Shown: positions 34,132 through 43,882, counted from the stretch's first letter. The stretch is 64,000 nucleotides of DNA from Microthrixaceae bacterium (GCA_020027475.1 JAHRAZ010000005.1:1-64000), one strand, 5' to 3'. A program made the numbers and translations. The notes: generated by a model not told the origin, from the letters alone.

Positions 34132-35865
34132 ATGAGTCGACCTGATCCCGGTGGCCGGCCCGATCTGGACGCACAGGGTGATCCCCGTGTGATCAGAACT
34201 CTGGGGATCTGTTGTGCTCAGTGGTCAGCCATTGCAACAGGGCTTTCCTGGTCCGTTCCGGTAGCTGTTCTGCGGGCGAATCGAGTGGTCTCAGCCAATT
34301 CATTCGCTCGTTCCGAAGGGATAGTTGTGGGCTCGACCAAGCGGGAAGCACAGTCCCGTTGTCCGATGGTTGAAGTGGTCGAACACGATGAGACCCGTGA
34401 TGCCAGGGTCTTCGAGTCGATAATGGGTGCCCTTGAAGATGTGGCTCCGCGCTGGGAGGTGACCGAACCGGGTCGATGTGGCGTTCCATCCCTTGGGCCA
34501 TCGAGGTATCACGGCGGTGATCGTCCGCTTGCCGACGTGGTCCGCCGGAGAGTTCTGGAGGCACTGGAGGAAAACTTCGGTGATGCGGCAGATCTGATGG
34601 GAATCGGTGTTGCCATTGCCGACGGGCCTCGAGCGGCGGCGGTTGTGGCTGAAGAGGTGGCGTGTTCCGAGAGGGAATATTCCTCGGTGGGTCGCACAGC
34701 ATCACCAAGGAGGGCTCGAGGAGTGTTGTGCCTTCCCCGCTGCGAAACAGCTCATCATCTGGCACCTCTTCCCACCAGCCGGATATCCGCCGGTGGAATG
34801 GGCTGGGGGAAAACATCCGAGTTGAGGGACTTGGTGGACATCCTGCGTCGACTGGGATTGAAGAACCTTGGGCGTTTCGCCGCGCTGGAACCAACCGATG
34901 TACTTGCCCGATTCGGGCCACTCGGACGATCAGCACATGATTTCGCCAGAGGCGCCGAACACGATCGGATGGTTCTGGGAGACATTCCGGAAAATTTCTC
35001 AGTGTCTTCCGAACTTGATCCGCCGGCCGACGAGGTCGATCGTGCGGCGTTCATGGCCAAGATGCTGGCCGATGAACTGCACGAGGATCTTTCCTCCCGG
35101 GGTTTGGCATGTACACGGATTCTGGTGGTGGCCGAAACCGAATTGGGTGATCGGATCGAGAGATTGTGGAGGGACGAGGGAACTCTTTCGCCCACGGCCA
35201 TTGCACAAAGGGCTCGCTGGCAACTTGATGGCTGGTTATCCAGTGGACGCACGGTTTCGCGTACCCATGGGGGAGTCAGCCGTATTTTGCTCATCCCGGA
35301 CCAAGTGGTGCCTGACAACGGCCGTCAACTCGGTTTCTGGGGTGAAAGAACCGAAAACAGGGAAAGGGCGATGAAGGCACTCGCCAGAGTGCAGGCAATG
35401 CTGGGTCACTCTGCTGTGGTTGTCCCCGAGTGGCAGGGAGGTAGATCGCCGGCCGAGCGCTACAGGCCAGTCCCTCTCGAGACCGTTGAGCTGGATGCCA
35501 GAGTTGGGCGCGATGACACACCGTGGCCGGGATCCCTGCCACCACCGGCGCCGGCGATCGTTTGGCCGGTGCCGGTATCGGTGGAGGTGCTGGATTCAGC
35601 GGATGGACGTGTTGGAGTGGATGGCAGAGGTCAGATCACAGCCGCCCCGGAGAAGGTGAGTCTGGATGGACGCAACTGGAATGAGGTGAAGTCATGGGCC
35701 GGACCCTGGTGCACCGAGGAACGATGGTGGGATCCTGAAGCCCACCGTCGACGGGCGCGGATTCAAGTGGTACTGGCCAACAATGTTGGCGAGCCGGGCA
35801 TTGAAGCCGCGCATCTGTTGACCCTGGAGTCGGGTGATTGGCGTCTCGAAGCCTCCTACGATTGA
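34132..35865 (+). CDS. imuB: ImuB, catalytically inactive Y-family polymerase homologue
   Basis: 577 residues. Adapter that links DnaE2 to the sliding clamp during mutagenic translesion synthesis. Overall Y-polymerase layout (RVVSANSFARSEGIVVGSTKREAQSRCPMVEVVEHDE ... LRDLVDILRRLGLKNLGRFAALEPTDVLARFG), but where active enzymes have the metal-binding DxD the sequence reads GICCAQWSA, so polymerase activity is absent as in other ImuB proteins. A clamp-binding motif QLGFW is at residues 399-403. The C-terminal ~170 residues hold a Trp-rich domain with KSWAGPW..EERWWD. It starts 2 nt after imuA and shares its LexA-controlled promoter. Confidence 0.93.
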   Translation: MSRPDPGGRPDLDAQGDPRVIRTLGICCAQWSAIATGLSWSVPVAVLRANRVVSANSFARSEGIVVGSTKREAQSRCPMVEVVEHDETRDARVFESIMGALEDVAPRWEVTEPGRCGVPSLGPSRYHGGDRPLADVVRRRVLEALEENFGDAADLMGIGVAIADGPRAAAVVAEEVACSEREYSSVGRTASPRRARGVLCLPRCETAHHLAPLPTSRISAGGMGWGKTSELRDLVDILRRLGLKNLGRFAALEPTDVLARFGPLGRSAHDFARGAEHDRMVLGDIPENFSVSSELDPPADEVDRAAFMAKMLADELHEDLSSRGLACTRILVVAETELGDRIERLWRDEGTLSPTAIAQRARWQLDGWLSSGRTVSRTHGGVSRILLIPDQVVPDNGRQLGFWGERTENRERAMKALARVQAMLGHSAVVVPEWQGGRSPAERYRPVPLETVELDARVGRDDTPWPGSLPPPAPAIVWPVPVSVEVLDSADGRVGVDGRGQITAAPEKVSLDGRNWNEVKSWAGPWCTEERWWDPEAHRRRARIQVVLANNVGEPGIEAAHLLTLESGDWRLEASYD

Positions 35866-35947
35866 GCGGGTCCACAGGCTCGAAATGATGAATCCCACCA
35901 ACGATGCCGAGACCTGAGAAACTGAACCCTGACCATAGGAGGGTCCA

Positions 35948-36700
35948 GTGTCATCAGAACCCGAAGAAACTTCCGAAAACACCCAGGGAGGCGGAGCCTC
36001 CGGTGATCCTGGCCTCACGGCCAACATCTTGATGGTTGAGGATGAAGTGCCGCTGGCCGAGGGTGTAGCCCGCGGGCTCAGGGGAATCGGTTACGGGGTG
36101 GAGATCGTCAACGACGGACTCTCAGGGCTGGAGCGCGGCCGGTCAGAGGAGTTCAACCTGATCATCCTCGACATCATGTTGCCGGGAATGAATGGCTACA
36201 AGGTCTGCCGTGCGCTGCGCAGCGAAGGTGTCACCACACCAATCCTGATGCTGACCGCAAAATCCGGAGAGTACGACGAGGCCGAGGCGCTCGACACCGG
36301 CGCAGACGACTTCCTCTCCAAACCATTCAATGAGGTCGTGTTGGAGGCCAGGATCAACGCTTTGTTGCGACGCTCCGCCGACGGACGGGCCCAGCCAATC
36401 ATGATCGAGGATCTGGTGCTGGAGCCGCTTCCCCGAACGTGCCACCGCGGAGATGTCGATATACGCCTCACACCCAGGGAGTACGAGTTGCTCGAGGTTC
36501 TCATGCGGCACCCCGGTCAGGTCGTAGCCAAGAAGGAACTGCTGGAAAAGGTCTGGGGTGAGAACTTCGACGGAGATCCCAACGTGGTCGAGGTCTACGT
36601 TGGCTATTTGCGCCGCAAGATCGATGACCCGTTCGACCGCGCCCTGATCGATACGGTCCGCGGTGTCGGCTACAAGGTCGGTGAACCGCCTGATGGTTGA
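35948..36700 (+). CDS. OmpR/PhoB-family response regulator
   Basis: 250 residues. Receiver domain (about residues 26-140) with acidic pocket MVEDE, phospho-acceptor Asp in LIILDIMLPG, Thr in MLTAKS and Lys in LSKPF; then a winged-helix DNA-binding domain (about 150-245: LTPREYELLEVLMRHPGQVVAKKELLEKVWG, VVEVYVGYLRRKID, TVRGVGYKVG). The first ~25 residues are a polar extension. Strong AGGAGG lies before the GTG start, unlike most neighbours. The kinase gene overlaps its stop by 8 nt. The signal and target genes are unknown. Confidence 0.95.
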   Translation: MSSEPEETSENTQGGGASGDPGLTANILMVEDEVPLAEGVARGLRGIGYGVEIVNDGLSGLERGRSEEFNLIILDIMLPGMNGYKVCRALRSEGVTTPILMLTAKSGEYDEAEALDTGADDFLSKPFNEVVLEARINALLRRSADGRAQPIMIEDLVLEPLPRTCHRGDVDIRLTPREYELLEVLMRHPGQVVAKKELLEKVWGENFDGDPNVVEVYVGYLRRKIDDPFDRALIDTVRGVGYKVGEPPDG

Positions 36701-38366
36701 CCTCACCAAGGGTTCGGCGCCACTGGATGAAGGTGATACCGGCAGCGTCGAGTCCATCACCTCAGGTAGCCAGGGCACCAACGGCGCTCAGGTTGAATCC
36801 TCTCAGGCCAATGGACGTCGGTTCTCCGGTCGATTTCCCAAGTCGGTCCGCTGGAGGCTCACTCTCACGGTTGTGATCGTGGTCGGTCTGGCGCTCAGTG
36901 CCGGCGCCCTGCTCCTCGTGAAATGGGTCGAGGCAACACTCGTGGGAGACCTCCGGGCGCGTAATGAGCAGGTATTGATAGACATGGAGGCGTCCCTCGG
37001 TGAGGGCAGACTTCCCAGCGAACTACTGCTTTCACAAAGCGATCTGGAGAGACAGCTTTCCCGGGGTGAAAGTTCTGGGTCCGGCATGGATGAGCTCTTG
37101 TCCACAACTCACTTCTACATAGATGGCGCCGGAGTTGACGGCCTCGGTGTTACGGGCATCGTGGACGACGACGGCCGGATCATGCTCTTCGGTCGATCGA
37201 GTCTCCCAGCTGATGACTATGTGGAAGTCACCCGTCCGCTCGAAAGCAACGTGGGTCCACTCGTATTGCATGCCGTGTCTTCTCGAGGTGCGGTGGAGGA
37301 CTCGGTGCGAGCGCTCACCGGTGCTTTGTTCCTCGGCATTCCCTTACTGGTTCTGTCCGCAGGGGTGATGACGTGGGTGATCGCCGGCCGGACTCTCGCC
37401 CCGGTGGCCTCGATGACCCGACGGGTTCGCGAACTGAGCGCCACCACGATCGACGCGCGCGTAACTGTGCCGGACAGTGGCGATGAGATCGCCGAGCTGG
37501 CCGAGACCATGAACGACATGCTGGACCGGCTGCAGGGAGCGTCGGTTGCCCAACGCCAATTTGTTTCCGATGCCAGCCACGAACTGCGATCCCCGGTGGC
37601 GACCATTCGGGCCCAACTCGAGACTGCGCTGCGGTATCCCGATGATGTGGACTGGGTGGAGGTCGCCAAGATCGTGCTCAACGAGGATGAGCGCCTGGAT
37701 CATCTCGTGGCCAATCTTCTGGCGATGGCCCGATTGGAGGAAGGCAGGCTCGGCCCGCGAACCGAGGTGGATGTGGAGGACATTGTGATGGCTCAGGCAT
37801 TGCGGGTGGGATCGGTCCAATTCGATACGTCGGCTGTTTCGGCTGGACGTGTGTGGGGCAATGTGGGCGAGTTGACTTCTGTGGTCCGGAACCTGGTGGA
37901 CAATGCGGTGCGCCATGCGTCTTCCAAGGTCACCCTGTCCGTCCGTGACAACGGGCCGTGGGTTGTCATTCGGGTTGGCGACGACGGCGAAGGTGTGGAG
38001 GTGGCCGACCGTGAACGAATCTTTGGCCGCTTCGCCCGACTTGAGGAAGGGCGTTCGCGCGATGGTGGAGGCGCCGGGCTGGGATTGGCGTTGTCACGGC
38101 GGCTCGCCGAAAGCCACGGCGGTCGGATCCATGTGGAGGACGTCGGCGGAGGCGGAGCCTGTTTCGTTGTATCGCTGCCGTCCGCGGGCTGGGGCATCAA
38201 GCTAGACACCGACATCGCGGAGGTGGATGTCGCTTCGGAGCCGACGGCTCGGGAAGCAGCGGCTGCGCAAGACAGTGCTGGGGAAGCAGCGGCCGGGAAG
38301 TCTGATGGCATGACATCTTCTCGGCACGGACGCGTCGAGGGCGATCCGGGTGGCGAATCTGCCTGA
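36693..38366 (+). CDS. Two-component sensor histidine kinase
   Basis: 557 residues from ATG 36693, which overlaps the regulator stop (ATGGTTGA); GTG 36681 is an alternative. Order: polar N-terminus, transmembrane helix 1 (about residues 52-76), extracellular sensor, transmembrane helix 2 (about 208-232), HAMP, HisKA with phospho-acceptor His in FVSDASHELRSPVATI, and HATPase_c with N box NLVDNAVRH, G1 GDDGEGV and G2 GGGAGLGLALSRR. The C-terminal ~45 residues are low complexity (Ala/Glu/Gly). It resembles MtrB/CseC-like envelope sensors. Convergent with the M3 peptidase gene. Confidence 0.94.
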   Translation: MVDLTKGSAPLDEGDTGSVESITSGSQGTNGAQVESSQANGRRFSGRFPKSVRWRLTLTVVIVVGLALSAGALLLVKWVEATLVGDLRARNEQVLIDMEASLGEGRLPSELLLSQSDLERQLSRGESSGSGMDELLSTTHFYIDGAGVDGLGVTGIVDDDGRIMLFGRSSLPADDYVEVTRPLESNVGPLVLHAVSSRGAVEDSVRALTGALFLGIPLLVLSAGVMTWVIAGRTLAPVASMTRRVRELSATTIDARVTVPDSGDEIAELAETMNDMLDRLQGASVAQRQFVSDASHELRSPVATIRAQLETALRYPDDVDWVEVAKIVLNEDERLDHLVANLLAMARLEEGRLGPRTEVDVEDIVMAQALRVGSVQFDTSAVSAGRVWGNVGELTSVVRNLVDNAVRHASSKVTLSVRDNGPWVVIRVGDDGEGVEVADRERIFGRFARLEEGRSRDGGGAGLGLALSRRLAESHGGRIHVEDVGGGGACFVVSLPSAGWGIKLDTDIAEVDVASEPTAREAAAAQDSAGEAAAGKSDGMTSSRHGRVEGDPGGESA

Positions 38367-38408
38367 TTGACCGGGGTTCCGGCCAGGGTCGTGGTGACGG
38401 TTCGGCGC

Positions 38409-40250
38409 TCAGCCGGGGATACGGCCTGCAGCACGCCCGGCCTGCAGCGCCGCATCCAGTTGTTCTTCCACGATGTCGAGACCCGCGCTCCAGAAAGCGG
38501 AATCGGTCAGATCGCAGTCCACGATGCCGGCAAGTTCCTCCGGTGGCATGGATCCACCGGCGCCGAGCAGTTCAAGATATGACGGAACGAATGACTGCCC
38601 GCGTTCGCGGTACCGGGCGTACACCGACAGAGCGAGTAGTTGACCGTATGCGTAGGCATACACATACCCAGGTGTGCCCATGAAGTGCGGGACGTAGCTC
38701 CACCAGCTTCGGTAACCCTCGGTGAGTTCAACTGAATCACCAAGCATGACTGCCTGGGAGGCTTCCCACAGGTCTCCGAAGTGATCCACCGAGAGCTCAC
38801 CTTCGCTGCGGCGAGCGTTGTGTACCGAATCCTCGAATCGGTTCATGGCAACCTGACGGAACACCGTGGCGATGGAGTCCTCGAGGGTGGATCCGAGAAG
38901 GGCGAACCGCTCGCCCGGATCACTCAACTGTTCGAGAAGAGCGGCGTTGGTGACAGCCTCTCCGAACACCGAGGCGGTTTCGGCGAGAGTCAGGGGAGTG
39001 GACTGATGGAACACACCTTGGGGGCGACTCAGGTAGGCGTGGAGTCCGTGGCCGAGTTCGTGAGCCAGGGTGAGCACATCGCGGTTGCGGCTGGTCCAGT
39101 TGAGAAACACATACGGGTGATGGGAGGGAACCGTGTATGCACAGAAAGCGCCGGGACGTTTTCCATCGGCCACGGGTGCGTCGATCCAGTTTTCGTCGAA
39201 GAACCTGCGGGCGATGTCGGCCATCTCCGGCGAGAAGCTGTTGTAGGCGTCCAGGACCACTTGCTTGGCTTCGGTCCAGCCGATGGTGGATTCGTCATCG
39301 GCCACCGAAGCCATGCGGTCGTAGTCGGCGAGCTTTTCCAGTCCGAGGACCTGAGCCTTGGCCTTGTACCAGCGCTGGGGAATGTCGTATCGATCCACCA
39401 CGGCATCGATGAGCGCCTGAACGGAGATATCCGTTGCTTCGTTGGAGAGGTTCCGCGAGGAGATCCATGAGGGATAGCTGCGCATTCGGTCGTCGATCGA
39501 CTTGTCGAGCAGAAGTGTGTTGAACACGTAGGCACGTGTCCGCAGACCTGGCTCGAGGCCTTCGGTGACCGCTGCGGCTGCGGCCTGCCTGATCGAACGA
39601 TCCGGATGCTGGAGGAGCGAGAGACCGGTTTCCAGGCCAACCTCCACCTCACCGTCTGCAGCGAGTGCTGCAATGGCAGCGTCTTCGCCGATGGTCACCG
39701 TGATTGCCGACGTCAGTTCATCGAACAGTCGGACCCACGCGGATGCTCCGCTCATGGACTTGTCGGTGATCACCTTCTCCTCCGGTTCGGAGAGCAGGTG
39801 ATCGCGGTAGCGGCGCATGTTGCGCAGGTGATGTGCGCAGAAGTCGAGTGCGGGATCCGAGAGAAGTTCTTCAACCCGGTCATCCGGCAGAGCCGCCCAT
39901 TCCAGCTCCACAAAGATGAGTTTGCTGGCGATCTCGGTGGAGCGTTCCTGGACATGCATCATCTGGGCACCGTTGTGTGGATCAGCGGTGTTCTCCGAGA
40001 AGTGCAGCATCACGTAGTGACCGGCCCGACTCAGGATCTCTTCGAGTTCGGCGCTGGATCTCATGAGGTCCGCCAGCTCGGATGCGGTCAACGAACCGAT
40101 GGTTCCGCGAGCTTTCTCCAGCTCACCGGCGATTGTGTCAGCGGAGCGGATCAGGGCATCAACCGTGGTGTCTTCGATCAATCCCTCCAGATCCCAGCGC
40201 ACCGTGGCGGCGGTGAGGTCGTCGTTGTCAACCTGGTCGTTCGTGCTCAT
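38409..40250 (-). CDS. pepF: M3 family oligoendopeptidase (PepF-like)
   Basis: 613 residues from ATG 40250, preferred over a TTG-started longer frame; TAGGGT lies 8 nt upstream. Cytosolic zinc peptidase degrading short peptides. The zinc motif is LTLAHELGHGLHAYLS (HExxH) with the third ligand Glu in TPLTLAETASVFGEA, and the C-terminal HFMGTPGYVYAYAYGQLLALSVYARY is typical of PepF/M3B enzymes. It is divergent from dnaE2; the 76-bp gap holds both promoters and the LexA box, so LexA could also affect pepF, though the box lies upstream of its -10. Confidence 0.93.
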   Translation of the reverse strand: MSTNDQVDNDDLTAATVRWDLEGLIEDTTVDALIRSADTIAGELEKARGTIGSLTASELADLMRSSAELEEILSRAGHYVMLHFSENTADPHNGAQMMHVQERSTEIASKLIFVELEWAALPDDRVEELLSDPALDFCAHHLRNMRRYRDHLLSEPEEKVITDKSMSGASAWVRLFDELTSAITVTIGEDAAIAALAADGEVEVGLETGLSLLQHPDRSIRQAAAAAVTEGLEPGLRTRAYVFNTLLLDKSIDDRMRSYPSWISSRNLSNEATDISVQALIDAVVDRYDIPQRWYKAKAQVLGLEKLADYDRMASVADDESTIGWTEAKQVVLDAYNSFSPEMADIARRFFDENWIDAPVADGKRPGAFCAYTVPSHHPYVFLNWTSRNRDVLTLAHELGHGLHAYLSRPQGVFHQSTPLTLAETASVFGEAVTNAALLEQLSDPGERFALLGSTLEDSIATVFRQVAMNRFEDSVHNARRSEGELSVDHFGDLWEASQAVMLGDSVELTEGYRSWWSYVPHFMGTPGYVYAYAYGQLLALSVYARYRERGQSFVPSYLELLGAGGSMPPEELAGIVDCDLTDSAFWSAGLDIVEEQLDAALQAGRAAGRIPG

Positions 40251-40258
40251 GGGCTTGG

Positions 40259-40264
40259 ACCCTA
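40259..40264 (-). promoter_or_regulatory. -10 element TAGGGT, probable leaderless promoter of pepF
   Basis: On the minus strand TAGGGT is followed by 8 nt and ATG 40250. No Shine-Dalgarno sequence is present. Confidence 0.4.
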
Positions 40265-40291
40265 CAGCCGCCGCGCCGATGGAGATTCCAT

Positions 40292-40320
40292 GCGACAACC
40301 GAACAAGTGTTCGATATGGT
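40292..40320 (+). promoter_or_regulatory. dnaE2 promoter GCGACA-N17-TATGGT
   Basis: GCGACA (40292..40297, partial match to TTGACA) and TATGGT (40315..40320) are 17 nt apart; the -10 ends 6 nt before ATG 40327. This repeats the imuA promoter layout, again predicting a leaderless mRNA. Confidence 0.55.
40299..40314 (+). promoter_or_regulatory. LexA (SOS) box upstream of dnaE2
   Basis: CCGAACAAGTGTTCGA matches TCGAAC-N4-GTTCGA at 11 of 12 fixed positions; only the first base differs. It abuts the -10 element, as at imuA. It predicts damage induction of dnaE2 together with imuA-imuB. Confidence 0.83.
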
Positions 40321-40326
40321 CAAGGT

Positions 40327-43300
40327 ATGGGATTCAACAATCCGGGGGTGCCCTGGTCAGAGATCGAGGAGTTGCTCTCAGATCGTGTTGCGGATTCCAA
40401 GTCGCCGGAGCGCACCCTTGGCGGAGACGGCGGAGACAGCCCAGCGTGGTCCCATCATCGTGAACCCTATGAACCACCCAGCGACTGGAACATCCGCACA
40501 AGGGTGGGATCCGAGCACCGTTATGCCGAACTCCACTGTCATTCTGCCTTTTCGTTTCTGGATGGGGCATCTTCACCGGAGGACTTGGCAGAAGAGGCAG
40601 CCAGGCTCGGCCTGGACGCGCTGGCCATCACCGATCACCACGGTTTCTACGGTGTGGTGAGGTTCTCCTCTGCTGCGCGAACTCTCGGGTTGCCGTCAGT
40701 GTTTGGTGCAGAGGTGACAGTCAATGCCAAACACCCAAGGCCGGGTCCCGCTGATCCAGATGGTCGGCACCTTCTGATCCTCGCTCGTGACACCACCGGG
40801 TATGGCCGTCTTTCAACCCTTCTGTCCAAGGCCCAGATGGCGGGGGAGAAAGGTAAACCCAAGCTGAGTTTTGCCGATGTCGCAGAAGCCGCATCGGGCC
40901 GAGCCCGTGGTCATTGGGCTGTTCTCACTTCATGTCGAAAAGGAACTGTTCCGGCCGCTCTCCATGATGAAGGGCCGGCGGCCGCCGAACGTGAGTTGCG
41001 GTCGCTGGTTGCAGCATTCGGAGCCGAGAACACCTTTGTTGAACTTTGGGATCACGGGGATCCGCTCGACACTGCCCGCAACGACGTGTTGGCTGCGATG
41101 GCGGTCAAGGCAGGTGTCCAGCCCGTGGCCACCAACAACGTTCATTACGCAACACCGGCTCAGCGACCGCTTGCCACCGCCATGGCCGCGGTGCGTTCGC
41201 GTCGCAGTCTCGATGAACTCGACGGCTGGCTTCCCGGTGGGGGGACAGCCCATCTGCGTTCAGGTTCTGAACAACACCGGCGATTCCTGCGTTACCCCGG
41301 TGTGGTGTCCGCCGCTGCTGAGCTTGGAGCGGCCTGTGCATTTGATCTCTCCCTCGTTGCTCCGTCGTTGCCTCCATATCCCTGTGGGAGTGACTCGCTG
41401 GGCAATCAGCTGACCGAAGCGGAGTTTCTGCGGAAGATCACCGAAGAGGGAGCCATCCGTCGTTATGGACAGCGCCACGCCGAAACCGTTCATGGGGCAT
41501 GGGCACAGATTGATCACGAACTAGATCTCATCTGTTCGCTGGGGTTCCCCGGATATTTCTTGATCGTGTGGGATCTGGTGGAGTTCTGTCGAGGTAACAA
41601 CATCCTTTGTCAGGGTCGTGGGTCCGCGGCCAACTCGGCAGTTTGTTACGCGTTGGGGATAACTGCCGCGGATGCGGTTGGGCTGGGTCTCCTCTTCGAA
41701 CGTTTCATGTCTCCCGAGCGTGATGGTCCGCCCGACATCGACATCGACATCGAGTCCGATCGCCGAGAAGAGGTCATTCAGTACGTCTATGAAAAACACG
41801 GCCGCAGCCACGCCGCCCAAGTCGCCAACGTCATTACCTATCGGGGTCGTTCCGCAGTCCGCGATGCTGCCAAGGCGCTGGGGTTCGCTGCCGGCCAACA
41901 AGATGCCTGGTCAAAGAAGATGAGTCACTGGGGCGGAGTCACCTCGGCCCCAGAATCTGGTTCCGACGGTGCACGTCGGGATTCAGGTTCCCCCGGGGAG
42001 TCGACTGAAACTGATCACGAGGTGCCCTCGGCTGTGTTGGAGTTGGCATCCGGGTTCGAAGATCTGCCGCGCCATCTGGGAATCCATTCGGGCGGAATGG
42101 TTCTCTGTGACAGGCCAGTGGTGGAGGTGTGTCCAACTGAGTGGGCGCGTATGGAGAACCGCTCGGTGCTCCAGTGGGACAAGGAGGACTGTGCCGCCGC
42201 CGGTTTGGTGAAGTTCGATCTGCTCGGCCTCGGGATGCTTTCTGCAATCCATTATGCGATCGACTTCGTTGCAGAGCAGCACGGGGTGGAAGTGGAGCTC
42301 GCGACCCTGCCCCAGGAAGATGCCGTTTACGAGATGTTGTGTCGCGCTGACACCATCGGAGTGTTCCAGATCGAATCCAGAGCGCAGATGGCAACTCTTC
42401 CCCGGTTGCGACCGCGGTGTTTCTACGACTTGGTGGTGGAGATAGCCCTGATCCGACCCGGTCCGATCCAGGGTGGCTCGGTGCATCCCTACATTCGGCG
42501 CCGCAAGGGTGAAGAACCAATCACATATCTACATCCGTTGCTCAAGAACTCACTCGAGAAGACCCTTGGGATTCCGCTGTTCCAGGAACAGCTAATGCAG
42601 ATGGCGATTGACGTTGCCGGTTTCACTCCTGCGGAGGCAGACGAACTACGGCAGGCGATGGCATCCAAACGTTCCGTTCGGCGCATGTCAGCGATGAGGG
42701 AGAGGTTCGATCGCGGGCTGGCCAACAACGGGATCGTGGGCGAAGTGGCCGAATCGTTGTGGGGGAAGCTGGCGGCCTTCGCCAACTACGGTTTTCCGGA
42801 GTCCCACTCAGTGAGCTTCGCCTATCTGGTCTACGCCTCCTCTTGGCTCAAGTATCACTATCCAGCGGCTTTTTGTGCGGCCCTGCTGAAGGCTCAGCCG
42901 ATGGGTTTCTATTCCCCACAATCGCTTTCCCAGGATGCCCGGCGCCACGGCGTGGTGATCAGGACTCCGCTGGTGGGCACATCTGATTGGTGCTGCAGTC
43001 TGGAGGAGGTGCCAGCCGCAGTGCAGGGCGGTGATGATGGCTCGGAGGGTAAAGGTTCGGCGCTTGATGGTGGATCAGGAGTACGTGACGATTCCGATCC
43101 CCGGACTTGGGGTTGGGGCGGTCCGGCAGTGCGGCTGGGGCTCTCCTCGGTTCGAGGGATCAGCGAAGACCTGGCCAGGGAGATCGTGATCAATGCTCCA
43201 TATGGAGGACCCGATGAGTTGGCGCGGCGAGTGGGGCTGGATCGGGCACAGCTCGAAGCGTTGGCAACAGCAGGAGCCTTGAGTTCATTCAGAGGAGAGG

Positions 43301-43833
43301 ATGGGTCTGCTCTGGGTCGGCGGGAGGCTCTATGGGCAGCTGGTGCAGCTGCTGAGTCCCGACCCGGAAGATTGCCCGGGATGCTGCAAGGCATGGATGC
43401 TCCCAAGTTGCCCAACATGGATGAATCAGAAGTTGCGGTGGCTGACTTGTGGGCCACCGGAGTAGCTCCGAATGGTCATCCCACCAAGTTCCTCAGGTTG
43501 GAACTTGACCGTCTGGGAGCCCTCTGTGCCACCGATCTGGTGGATCAGGTCGACGGCTCCAAGGTTCTTGTTGGTGGCGTGGTTACCCATCGTCAACGGC
43601 CGGCCACGGCTGGGGGAGTGACCTTCATGAGCCTCGAGGACGAAACCGGCTTGGTCAACGTGGTTTGTTCTGTCGGGTGTTGGCAGAGGCATCACAAGAT
43701 CGCCAACAGTGCTCCTGCTTTGATGGTGCGAGGGAAACTCGAGCGCAGCGTGGATGGTGTGGTGAACCTTGTCGCCGAAAAACTCGAGCGGCTGGAAGTA
43801 TCCGGGATAACGGTTTCTCGTGACTTTCGATGA
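40327..43833 (+). CDS. dnaE2: Error-prone DNA polymerase III alpha subunit DnaE2
   Basis: 1168 residues from ATG 40327; an upstream in-frame extension runs inside the opposite pepF gene and across the LexA box and is rejected. C-family polymerase for translesion synthesis, working with ImuA and ImuB. PHP domain (YAELHCHSAFSFLDG, ITDHHGFYGVV), palm with the catalytic Asp triad in PDIDIDIE (Asp 470, 472 and 474), fingers, helix-hairpin-helix region, and C-terminal OB fold (GGVTFMSLEDETGLVNVVC). It has a polar insert (about residues 545-570) and another near 905-925. It is about the length of other DnaE2 proteins and lacks the long replicative DnaE1 tail. Confidence 0.95.
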   Translation: MGFNNPGVPWSEIEELLSDRVADSKSPERTLGGDGGDSPAWSHHREPYEPPSDWNIRTRVGSEHRYAELHCHSAFSFLDGASSPEDLAEEAARLGLDALAITDHHGFYGVVRFSSAARTLGLPSVFGAEVTVNAKHPRPGPADPDGRHLLILARDTTGYGRLSTLLSKAQMAGEKGKPKLSFADVAEAASGRARGHWAVLTSCRKGTVPAALHDEGPAAAERELRSLVAAFGAENTFVELWDHGDPLDTARNDVLAAMAVKAGVQPVATNNVHYATPAQRPLATAMAAVRSRRSLDELDGWLPGGGTAHLRSGSEQHRRFLRYPGVVSAAAELGAACAFDLSLVAPSLPPYPCGSDSLGNQLTEAEFLRKITEEGAIRRYGQRHAETVHGAWAQIDHELDLICSLGFPGYFLIVWDLVEFCRGNNILCQGRGSAANSAVCYALGITAADAVGLGLLFERFMSPERDGPPDIDIDIESDRREEVIQYVYEKHGRSHAAQVANVITYRGRSAVRDAAKALGFAAGQQDAWSKKMSHWGGVTSAPESGSDGARRDSGSPGESTETDHEVPSAVLELASGFEDLPRHLGIHSGGMVLCDRPVVEVCPTEWARMENRSVLQWDKEDCAAAGLVKFDLLGLGMLSAIHYAIDFVAEQHGVEVELATLPQEDAVYEMLCRADTIGVFQIESRAQMATLPRLRPRCFYDLVVEIALIRPGPIQGGSVHPYIRRRKGEEPITYLHPLLKNSLEKTLGIPLFQEQLMQMAIDVAGFTPAEADELRQAMASKRSVRRMSAMRERFDRGLANNGIVGEVAESLWGKLAAFANYGFPESHSVSFAYLVYASSWLKYHYPAAFCAALLKAQPMGFYSPQSLSQDARRHGVVIRTPLVGTSDWCCSLEEVPAAVQGGDDGSEGKGSALDGGSGVRDDSDPRTWGWGGPAVRLGLSSVRGISEDLAREIVINAPYGGPDELARRVGLDRAQLEALATAGALSSFRGEDGSALGRREALWAAGAAAESRPGRLPGMLQGMDAPKLPNMDESEVAVADLWATGVAPNGHPTKFLRLELDRLGALCATDLVDQVDGSKVLVGGVVTHRQRPATAGGVTFMSLEDETGLVNVVCSVGCWQRHHKIANSAPALMVRGKLERSVDGVVNLVAEKLERLEVSGITVSRDFR

Positions 43834-43850
43834 GGCAGTCTCAACCGTTT

Positions 43851-43882
43851 TTCATGGTCTCGGGTCTTCATGGTCTCGGGTC
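43851..43882 (+). repeat. 16-nt tandem repeat after dnaE2
   Basis: Two perfect copies of TTCATGGTCTCGGGTC (43851..43866 and 43867..43882), 17 bp after the dnaE2 stop. Confidence 0.9.

Noticed and set aside
40063-40326. 88-codon N-terminal extension of dnaE2
   Set aside because: It overlaps pepF on the other strand, crosses the promoter and LexA box, and lacks similarity to DnaE2, whose typical N-terminus is reached at ATG 40327.
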